From: an uncultured Verrucomicrobiota bacterium
GTDB taxonomy: Bacteria > Verrucomicrobiota > Kiritimatiellia > RFP12 > UBA1067
DNA: 6,715 bases
NCBI GenBank assembly: GCA_946631345.1
Contig: CAMPAA010000176.1
Span: forward strand, 1-6,715
Direction of reading: 5' to 3'
Positions 1-6,400 of this stretch are shown here, piece by piece. Each line of letters starts with the position of its first letter. The stretch's first letter is position 1. The notes under the pieces are model-generated. The model was not told where the DNA came from. It did not search any database and was given only the letters and a program-made list of their open reading frames with translations. The position numbers and the translations under genes are program-made.

Positions 1-229
1 CGGACGTCTTCGCTTTCTCGGCGAAGTCGTTCACCGCGTCGTTCGCGAAGACGCATCGTTTCAGTTCGGCGCACTTGCCGCACGCGATGCAATCGGCGAT
101 CGGCTTGCCGCCGACGGTGACGATTTCCGTCTCCACGCCTTCTTCGGCGAACGTCTTTGCCATGATCTCCAGTCCGGCGTTGGTCGAACCGTCTGGATTG
201 AAACTTCCATTGAGCATCAGTACTTTCAT
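1..229 (-). CDS. Flavodoxin-like NAD(P)H-dependent FMN reductase, 3' part cut by window edge
   Basis: The first 76 codons of a flavodoxin-fold oxidoreductase are present; the rest lies beyond base 1. Translation starts MKVLMLNGSFNPDGSTNAGL. The opening beta strand followed by NGSFNPDGSTN is the phosphate-binding loop that holds FMN in the NADPH-dependent FMN reductase / iron-sulfur flavoprotein superfamily. At about residues 47-59 the segment CIACGKCAELKRC follows. This cysteine cluster is typical of the family members common in anaerobes, where it is a cluster ligand set in some and redox-inactive in others. The usual VFANDAVNDF-type stretch comes next. The start ATG (229-227) has a purine-rich Shine-Dalgarno about 7-10 bases upstream. 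Expected role: cytoplasmic flavin-dependent reduction of quinones or other electrophiles. It is probably the last visible gene of the MerR-controlled operon starting near 826. Start and family are secure; whether the missing 3' part is intact cannot be seen. Confidence 0.88.
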   Translation of the reverse strand, partial: MKVLMLNGSFNPDGSTNAGLEIMAKTFAEEGVETEIVTVGGKPIADCIACGKCAELKRCVFANDAVNDFAEKAKTS

Positions 230-236
230 TGTTTTT

Positions 237-244
237 CTTTCCTT
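237..244 (-). promoter_or_regulatory. Shine-Dalgarno of the FMN reductase gene
   Basis: On the minus strand AAGGAAAG lies 7 bases before the ATG at 229. It is a good match to the anti-Shine-Dalgarno sequence and fixes the start of the flavoprotein gene. Confidence 0.7.
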
Positions 245-261
245 AATTGTTTGGTTATTTT

Positions 262-330
262 ATCTCACGCGGAGGGGCGGAGATTCAGTCATGCGGAAAC
301 CCTCCGCATCTCCGCACCTCCGCGTGAGAT
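262..330. repeat. Nested inverted repeat (22-bp arms with an inner hairpin)
   Basis: Bases 262-283 and 309-330 are reverse complements over 22 positions with a single mismatch (G277 against A316). The 25-base loop contains a second perfect hairpin: TGCGGA at 292-297 pairs with TCCGCA at 303-308 around AACCC. The arms are built from repeated CGGAG-type units (ACGCGGAG, GGGCGGAG). The element ends in short A/T flanks and is not followed by a U-run, so it does not look like a simple intrinsic terminator. It lies between the aldo/keto reductase remnant and the flavoprotein gene. Such GC-rich palindromes with purine-rich units often occur as dispersed intergenic repeats in environmental genomes, and one could attenuate transcription or protect mRNA here. 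The structure is certain; its class and role are inference. Confidence 0.85.
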
Positions 331-350
331 TAACCCCCACGTGACATACA

Positions 351-659
351 TCAGAACGCGCCTGTCTTGATGTGCGGGACGTAGGGTGCTTCGAGCACGG
401 CGATTTCCTCCGGGTCGAGCCCGAAGTCGCGCACGAGCCGTCCTGTGATCTCCTCGCTCGAACCCATCTGATAGACGTTCGCCGTGTCGAAGTAGTTGAT
501 GCCGAGGTCAATGGCTTTCTTGAAGAGCGGTTTCGCGTCCTCGTAGTCCTTCGCCCATGGAAAAACCCCGTTCTCCTTGCCGGGCTTCCCGAAACTCATC
601 ATGCCGAGGCAGATGCGCGAGACGTCCATGCCCGTGTTGCCGAATTTTACATACTACAT
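351..659 (-). pseudogene. Aldo/keto reductase pseudogene: amber at codon 2 and large internal deletion
   Basis: The reading frame is plainly an aldo/keto reductase. From the original ATG at 659 it reads M-stop-YVKFGNTGMDVSRICLG, where intact relatives typically have MKYV or similar; codon 2 (656-654) is TAG. A Shine-Dalgarno sits correctly before this ATG, so it was the ancestral start. The first part of the barrel follows: AIDLGINYFDTANVYQMG, with the catalytic Asp (FDTA) and Tyr (NVY). The frame then passes directly from GLDPEEIAVLE to APYVPH, which is the extreme C-terminal tail of the family. Normal length is about 320-340 residues and only about 100 codons remain. Roughly 230 residues, including the catalytic Lys and His, are therefore missing without a frameshift. 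The junction lies about 390-416. Reinitiation at the internal ATG (629) could give a 92-residue peptide but not an enzyme. An assembly collapse could mimic the deletion, but not the amber codon. Confidence 0.88.
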
Positions 660-790
660 TGCTGTTCTCCCTTCAAGTGAAACTGCGAATCAGAACGAAA
701 CCGCCCGACCTGTTTCACGGTACAGCCTGTCATCCGCGTCGTCTCCGCGATTGTGTAGATCGTTTGATTTGCCTTGTCTGCTATTTTCAT
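647..790 (-). pseudogene. Probable remnant of a MerR-family regulator (47-codon ORF)
   Basis: A 47-codon frame begins at ATG 790-788 and ends at TAA 649-647, overlapping the old aldo/keto reductase start. Residues 12-31 read YTIAETTRMTGCTVKQVGRF. This resembles the first half of the MerR winged-helix domain, whose usual pattern is YTIxEVAxxTGxSxxTLRYYE. After that the similarity stops, and the helix-2 end, wing and effector domain are absent. A real MerR protein has at least about 110 residues. The ATG lies just downstream of a MerR-type promoter, so transcription would begin almost at the start codon; there is no Shine-Dalgarno and the message would be nearly leaderless. The reading is that an autoregulated merR gene headed this operon and lost most of its body. 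The alternative is a chance ORF in the leader. The match is short, so confidence is moderate. Confidence 0.45.
667..673 (-). promoter_or_regulatory. Shine-Dalgarno of the aldo/keto reductase remnant
   Basis: AAGGGAG on the minus strand lies 7 bases upstream of the ATG at 659. This ideal spacing marks that ATG, not the one at 629, as the original start. That is what makes the TAG in codon 2 a true nonsense change. Confidence 0.7.
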
Positions 791-798
791 GACCGCGT

Positions 799-829
799 AT
801 TATATCACCTTGAGTTTACTCAAGGTCAA
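799..829 (-). promoter_or_regulatory. MerR-type promoter, TTGACC - 19 bp - TATAAT
   Basis: On the minus strand a -35 box TTGACC (829-824) and a perfect -10 box TATAAT (804-799) are separated by exactly 19 bases (823-805). Ordinary sigma-70 promoters use 16-18. A 19-20 bp spacer with an operator palindrome inside is the hallmark of promoters that MerR-family activators untwist. Transcription would start near 792 and run into the MerR-like ORF, the aldo/keto reductase remnant and the flavoprotein gene. Confidence 0.85.
807..826. promoter_or_regulatory. MerR-family operator palindrome
   Basis: ACCTTGAGTTTACTCAAGGT is a perfect inverted repeat with 9-bp arms around a TT centre. It fills the promoter spacer and overlaps the -35 box. 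Position, size and CTTGAGT/ACTCAAG half-sites match operators of MerR regulators of the SoxR/NmlR/AdhR type. The inducer cannot be read from the site. A redox, aldehyde or quinone signal would fit the reductase genes downstream. Confidence 0.85.
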
Positions 830-1074
830 GTAGGTTATTCGAGAAAAAACACGTCAATCTAAACTTCATCACGCCGACCACGAAACAGGCCAATGTCACG
901 TCAGGCGAGGCGCGATTGTCAGCACCTGCCGGCAAACACGCAGGCGTGCCCCAAAGTTCTGTAGCAGGCGTTGCAGGATACGCAGGATGACAAGACCGCA
1001 TGCATCTTCACAAAACGCCACGAAAGATACCAAAATGCCTCATGCGATGCAAGCGAAATCTTAAAAAGTGATTC
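827..1074. other. Intergenic gap without a recognisable gene
   Basis: This stretch separates the carbohydrate operon from the MerR promoter and is less GC-rich than the flanking genes. No reading frame in it resembles a protein; a 61-codon minus-strand frame at 816-1001 is rich in Ala, Pro, Cys and Thr with no recognisable domain. Visible structure is minor. There are three tandem 9-mers starting GCAGG at 964-990. There is an imperfect stem, GCACCTGC at 922-929 against GCAGG(CG)TGC at 940-949, without a T-run. Bases 1050-1100 are A/T-rich. No clear terminator for the upstream operon is seen. Confidence 0.6.
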
Positions 1075-1337
1075 TTAACAATTCCCATTCAATTGAGAAA
1101 ATTCGTCCACTGATGGCAAACTGCGGAGATAGTGTTGGTCGAGAGAACCGATAACATGCAGCGCGTTTATGGCGGCGTGCCTAGCCATTTTCAATCTTTC
1201 ATCGAAAGGCAAATGTCTATGAATACAGTTGAATTTGCAATCTCTGCGATAGCCTGCTCACTGGACTCGGCCAGCTGCAGCTCGCTCACACCAAGCGCAA
1301 AGTCGCAGACGGGGCTCTCTCCACCGATGCGCAACAT
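1075..1337 (-). pseudogene. Possible small frameshifted coding remnant, unidentified
   Basis: Directly after the rhamnosidase stop, two minus-strand frames join into one protein-like sequence if a single base is restored. The first runs from an ATG at 1337 (MLRIGGESPVCDFALGVSEL, then QLAESSEQAIAEIANSTVF) and stops at 1193-1191. The second continues FDERLKMARHAAINALHVIG, then SLDQHYLRSLPSVDEFSQLN, and ends at TAA 1077-1075. Adding one T to the CTTTC run near 1205-1209 would connect them as about 88 residues. Composition (acidic helix, then a basic-hydrophobic helix) looks more natural than random translation, but I do not recognise a family. There is no Shine-Dalgarno before the ATG. It could be a decayed gene, the displaced end of another gene, or chance. 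Confidence 0.25.
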
Positions 1338-1341
1338 ACGT

Positions 1342-3438
1342 TCAGCGAATGGCAGGATGCGCTTCAATGGGCGTCGCAATGCCGCGCCAGCGCAACGTGC
1401 CGGAGCATCCTGACGGGCCTGCGGCCTTGGCGACACCGTTGCTGACGGAAACGGTTATAGGCCCGTGAGGCGTCGGAACAGTCCCCTCCACCCAGTCAAG
1501 ACCTCCGAGATCGGGCTCCACGACATATTCGGCGTAGCCGGGTTTCGTTGGCTCCACCCCCAAAACGTATCGCCCGAACAGATATATCGGCCCCGCCCCC
1601 CAAGCATGGCAGAGCGACTTGCCGAAGGGCCGCCCGTACATCGCGTACTTCGCATCGCCCTTTTCAGCAGGAGTGTACAGCTCCCAAAAACTGGTCGCCC
1701 CTTCGTCCAGCATCGCGCCCCAGTACTCGCGAACTTCGTCCAGCACCCGTCCGCGCAGGTTCAGCCGACAGAGCGCCTCCAGCTCATAGAAGCGCATGTA
1801 TGGCGTCTGTATCTTCATGACGGAATCGTTGAACATCACATTCTTCAGCACCGACTCGCGCTGGGCGGCGTTGAAATATCCCCATGCCAGCCCGAACATG
1901 TTCGGGTAGCGGGTGAGTTGCGTATCTAGCGTTCCGTCGTCCCTGAGAATGTGCATGAGCGCCCCCCTCTCAGTGCTCCAGAAGATCGGCACTATCTCGG
2001 AGCGGAGCTTCGCCGCCCGTTCGCGGTACGACGAAGCATCGCCGCGACCAATGGTGGCGGAAACCTCGGCCATCGTATCCAACGCCTCAACAAGAAGCAT
2101 CTGCTCAAAGCTGGTCACTCCGCCGGTGTTGTGCAGCGGCTCAGGCGCCCAGTCGATGAACATCCAGTCGCCCGGCATGTCGTGCGGACGCCCTTTCGCA
2201 TCAAGCCGTCCGAGCGCGAAATCCATTAGCGAGACCATGCGGTCGTACACCTGCTCCAGGAAAAGGCGGTCGCCGGTGTAGAGGTAGTACTCGCGCACCG
2301 ACATGAACCAGTAGAACGTATAGTCCATGATCCTGTTCAGGTGCATCACCACCGGATCGCCGCCGCGCTGGTAGAACAGCGTATCCTTCGCGATCCGGCT
2401 ATTCCCGAAAAGGTAGTAGCCCATGAGGTAGCTCTGCCGTGCATCGCCGCTCCACGTCCACCGGTCGCGCTTGGCGCCCTCGATGTAGAGTTCGCGCGAC
2501 GTGAGCTCAAGCGTCCGCGCCGAAACCTCCCAGATGCGGTTCAGAAGCCCGTCCGAGCATCGGAACGCCCCATCGCGCGAAAGCGGGCACAGCTCTTCGT
2601 CAATCGCCACACCTTCCACCGATACACCTGGCTCAGGGATTACGTGCACATATCTCCATCCGCGCGACACCTTGAGGCGCAATTCTTCGCTTGGCTCTGC
2701 ATCGACATATTCCCACTGATCCGGCCCATTGAAGTCCTCGCAAAGGGCCTCCTGCCTGCTTTCCCCATACACAACACGGACACGCCCTTTGCCCTTTACG
2801 CCCTTCAGCCTGAGGAAGCCGAACGTCTCTCGGCCAAAATCTGCAAAGATGTGGTCGCCACGTATGCGCTTCTGCGCGACCGGCTCAGCCGGACGCGTGG
2901 CAAGTGCCATTTGCGCCGGGCGTTCCCGCAGAGTGCGTCCGCTCGATTCCGCCGGAGGCGGAACCACGCCCGGCAACCATGCCGCCTCCATGCGCCAGTC
3001 GGCGCGCCATGACGAATCTGTCTTCAAGTTGGGGCCGTTCATGTATATTGCAGGCGGTCTGCCCTGCGAATAGACGCGCGCGGAGATCGTATACCTGCCG
3101 GCGGGGAACGTAAACCTGTTGGACGACACCCCTTGCAGCGGAGGCGCTCCCAGTCTCTTTATCCTGCATACTCCCTCGCAGGCGATATCGACGGTCTCTG
3201 GCTCCTTCAGGTTCACCTCTTTCCTGAACTCGACCAGCGGATGCGGCGCGTACGACGCCCAGAACACCGGATAACCCTTGCCGCCGAACTCGATCCTGCG
3301 TGCCTGCAGGTCATTGCCGCGCCAAAGCGCGTAGTCGCCAGGATATGATATCCAAGCGGCGGACGCATCCGCCGCCACCGTCGGCGCGGACAACACCAGA
3401 GCAACCCCAAAGAGAAACCGTTCGCCTATCATTCTCAT
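1342..3438 (-). CDS. Exported GH78-type alpha-L-rhamnosidase
   Basis: The protein has 698 residues and should hydrolyse terminal alpha-L-rhamnose from plant glycans or glycosides. ATG 3438 is chosen because GGAGGG lies 6 bases upstream; a GTG at 3459 in the same frame would put that Shine-Dalgarno inside the gene. Residues 1-23 form a signal peptide (FLFGVALVLSAPTVAA), so it acts in the periplasm or outside. Residues about 25-285 are beta-sandwich-like. The (alpha/alpha)6 barrel runs about 288-625, starting DGAFRCSDGLLNRIW. It includes YIEGAKRDRWTWSGDA (318-333), GDW with Asp424, GATSFWE with Glu586 as the likely general base, and HAWGAGP at 611. A short beta domain closes the protein. Canonical GH78 enzymes carry a DCPxR(D)E-LGW motif before GDA. 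Here the general-acid position aligns with Asp325 (KRDRW), with Glu320 nearby, as in a subclade I recall from Bacteroidota. Length is short for GH78. It is the second gene of an operon, 27 bases after the esterase fusion. Confidence 0.88.
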   Translation of the reverse strand: MRMIGERFLFGVALVLSAPTVAADASAAWISYPGDYALWRGNDLQARRIEFGGKGYPVFWASYAPHPLVEFRKEVNLKEPETVDIACEGVCRIKRLGAPPLQGVSSNRFTFPAGRYTISARVYSQGRPPAIYMNGPNLKTDSSWRADWRMEAAWLPGVVPPPAESSGRTLRERPAQMALATRPAEPVAQKRIRGDHIFADFGRETFGFLRLKGVKGKGRVRVVYGESRQEALCEDFNGPDQWEYVDAEPSEELRLKVSRGWRYVHVIPEPGVSVEGVAIDEELCPLSRDGAFRCSDGLLNRIWEVSARTLELTSRELYIEGAKRDRWTWSGDARQSYLMGYYLFGNSRIAKDTLFYQRGGDPVVMHLNRIMDYTFYWFMSVREYYLYTGDRLFLEQVYDRMVSLMDFALGRLDAKGRPHDMPGDWMFIDWAPEPLHNTGGVTSFEQMLLVEALDTMAEVSATIGRGDASSYRERAAKLRSEIVPIFWSTERGALMHILRDDGTLDTQLTRYPNMFGLAWGYFNAAQRESVLKNVMFNDSVMKIQTPYMRFYELEALCRLNLRGRVLDEVREYWGAMLDEGATSFWELYTPAEKGDAKYAMYGRPFGKSLCHAWGAGPIYLFGRYVLGVEPTKPGYAEYVVEPDLGGLDWVEGTVPTPHGPITVSVSNGVAKAAGPSGCSGTLRWRGIATPIEAHPAIR

Positions 3439-3444
3439 CAGATT

Positions 3445-3450
3445 CCCTCC
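3445..3450 (-). promoter_or_regulatory. Shine-Dalgarno that sets the rhamnosidase start
   Basis: GGAGGG on the minus strand, 6 bases before ATG 3438, selects this ATG over the upstream in-frame GTG at 3459. The resulting N-terminus is a clean signal peptide (MRMIGERFLFGVALVLSA). Confidence 0.75.
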
Positions 3451-3465
3451 AAATCTCACCCGGCG

Positions 3466-6400
3466 TCACTTCAGTATCTTCAGTTCGCCCGGAAGAAGCC
3501 GCACCGTCTCGTCTGGAACGCCCTCTGCCCTCCGCAGCACCGCCTCCTGCGCGAGGCGCACCTCGGTGTTGAGCAGATACACGGTGCCGTCCGGGTAAAC
3601 GTTCCAGCGAACGGTATCCGCGCATTCGACCTTTGGCCATGTTACCGTGCCGACAGCCTCCATCGCCTTGGCCATCAGGAAGGAATAGAGCTTGCGCACC
3701 CCGAACGCGCCCGGAGAATCAAGCGAGGCGAGAAGGATAACGCGCCCCCTGCCGACTTCGTTCACGAAGCCAATGCCTTTACATTCCGCCAACCTCTTCT
3801 CGTGGAAGCGGTCGGACGCCACAATGAATGGAGTGGCGGAGCCGACCTCAAGCATTGGGATGTCGAACCCACCCTCGATGAAATCCGGATCCCACACGTT
3901 GGTGAGCGGCTGGAAGTTCCAGCCGGGGCCTGGATTCTTCACAAACTTCACCCCGTGCGGCAGGTGCCATGCCTTCCCGGGAAGCAACTTCACGCCGGCA
4001 AGTGCCGACCAGTCGCCGCCGTTGTACGGAGCGAACGCACCGTCTGGCGCGTCCTGCGCCGAGAGGTGACTTGCCGCAAGCATGAGCGTTCCGCCGCCCT
4101 TCACGTAGTCGATCAGCCTGCGATAGAGCGTATCGTCCATCACGTTGCGGCCAAGGAGAAAGAGGAAGCGGTATTTCGCGAACGCCTCTGCCGGTGCGTC
4201 GAACGGCAGAATCCCCGCAGCTCCGAGCGGAGGGTTGCCGGAACAGTCGGCATCGCCCCAGCTGTCGCGCTCCTGCCAGCCGCGCCGACGGTAGAGTCCG
4301 TCGAAAAGCCTCCATGCGGTACGGTCGGCCTCCGTCACGCGGAATGCGTCGTTCGTGCGCTGGCCGAAGAGATGCGTCTGGAAAATGCCCGCATATCCGT
4401 CGAAGCGCCCCTGTATCGCGCCGACCGCAGCGAGCGGATATCCGCCTGCGCGCGGGTTCGCCCTGCACCATGCCGTGAAGTCGGCAAGCACCTTGCGGTA
4501 TCGGCGCGTCACGGGATCGTCATGCCCGAAAGCGCGCCCGTGGCTTTCGAGGCTCATCAGGCCATGCTCGTTGTAGATTGGGTCCGCGCCGCGCATCCAG
4601 GCATGGTACAGCGAAGTGCGCCAGCGTGCCTCCCACAGCATGTCGCTCTGCATCCCTCCATACCAGTCCATGGCCATGTCCGCGCCGAAGCTCTTGCGCC
4701 CGAACACCTCCGCCGCAGTCTTTACGCCGGCGTATGCGCGCTCCAGCTCATCTGAGTACACCACCTCCAGATCCACACGGTCGTAGCCGGCGCGCAGGAG
4801 GTATGGAGCGAACCCGAACGAACATTCGATGGTGAAGTACGGCGCAGGCAGCCCCGCATCCTTCGCCTGCTGAAGGTCGCGCCTTGCCTGCGCACACGTG
4901 TTCTCGTATGCCTGCATGAGCGAATTGCCGCCAGCCGGAACGCGAGGGGAGGGAGCGCCGTGGTATCTGGCGTCATGCGGATGCCAGTAGAACATGAGGC
5001 CGCCTGACTCGCTGTAGTGCTGCGACCCCTCGCACACGTCGGCGTATTCGCGGAGGGCGGCGAGCAGCGCGTCCTTCTGCGGAGCATACTCCTTCTTCCA
5101 ATCTCCGCTCCAGCGGCTGAACATCTCGTCCATCGTGAACGTGCAGCCGTGCCTGCGGCAGTGTTCGCCCACGGCGCGCACCTTATCGGGCGTCCACTTG
5201 CCGTGGAAGAGGTTGAGAAGCGTGCCGCATCCGTCCTTCGTCAGCGTCTCGGCCGTCTTTACGCCGAATCCGCCCTCCGCGATTGAGCCGGTGCGAACCA
5301 CATGCGGGGCTGCCGGGCCTTCTGCTCCGCCGCCAACGCGCAACTCCGTCTCAAGGCACGACGGATCGATGCGCGGCACCGCACGCGGACGCTTCTCGAG
5401 CGTCCATTCGCCTTTTTCGTCCAGACGGTAGAGCCAGGGATACGGCGCAACCGGCATGTTCACCTTTCCGTCGCGCCACCGCACTGACAGCTTTTCGGGC
5501 GGCGCGCCATCCTCGCACCAGGCTATCAGCTGCTCCTTGACCTGCCTTCCAGACGGCGCACCGGTCATCACGCGCCCGCGCCCGCCACCGTGCGCACACC
5601 CCGGCACGCAGAAAAGCCGCATGAAACCCAGCACCCGGTCCAGTCCGCCGTTCGCTTCGCACACGCACTCGTAGAAGTCCACGATCGGCCCGGGAGGTAT
5701 CGTCTGGTCCTCCCATCCCGCAGTCATTATTATCTTGCCGCCACGCGCCACAAAGGCCGAAAGGTCGGTCGAGCAGGCGTTGAACTCCTGCGACGCCTCC
5801 TTGATGTAGCGGTCTATCTGGTCGAAGCCGACATCCTTCCAGCGCGCCTGGGTGAACCCTTTCCCGGCAAGGAAGTGCGGCATGGAGAGGAGACTTCCCC
5901 AGTGGTAGTTCGCTCCGTGGTTCGTGCCGGGAGAGAAACCCGTGAAGTAGCAGCGGCCTTTGTGGAACAGCGGCATGTACAGCGCCTTGAGGCGCGCGGG
6001 CCTGTCGCCTCCGGCGAGCGATGGACGCTTCTTGACGGCAAAGGCGATGAAGCCGTCTATCTCATCTTCCGTGAAACGCCCGTCCGCAATGACGTGCCCG
6101 GCATAAGGCTTGGGATCGCTTTTCGACTTGAACTCTATCGCGGCGTCGGCGAGGGCGGCCATGTCCTCCTTCGTGAAGAGGGCGTTGCCGGCGGCATCGT
6201 GCGTCTGCCGCCAGAGATGCCATATGGCGACCTCGTTCACGACTCCAAGGTTGGCGGGCAGAGCGGATATTATGCCATCGTAGTCGCCGGGAAAGCGCAA
6301 CGCCTCGCTCATCCCCTGGCGTCCGCCTGTCGAGCCGCCGTTGAAGTATGCGCGGCTGCATGGACGGCCGTAGAACGCCTCCACGATCCGCTTTCCGTAC

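Noticed and set aside
922..949. Imperfect stem as a terminator of the carbohydrate operon
   Set aside because: The stem has a bulge, no T-run follows on either strand, and it lies about 400 bases beyond the last stop codon.
964..990. Three 9-base units starting GCAGG as a CRISPR-like or functional repeat
   Set aside because: Units are too short and too few, with no spacers; probably chance or a trivial duplication.
816..1001. 61-codon minus-strand frame
   Set aside because: It spans the MerR operator and -35 region, has no ribosome-binding site or domain, and its composition looks like translated non-coding DNA.
2341..3012. Plus-strand frame of 223 codons
   Set aside because: It is entirely antisense to the rhamnosidase; its composition is that of a GC-rich shadow frame and it has no domain.
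3439..3459. GTG at 3459 as start of the rhamnosidase
   Set aside because: It would place the GGAGGG ribosome-binding site inside the coding region. ATG 3438 has ideal spacing and opens directly into a signal peptide.
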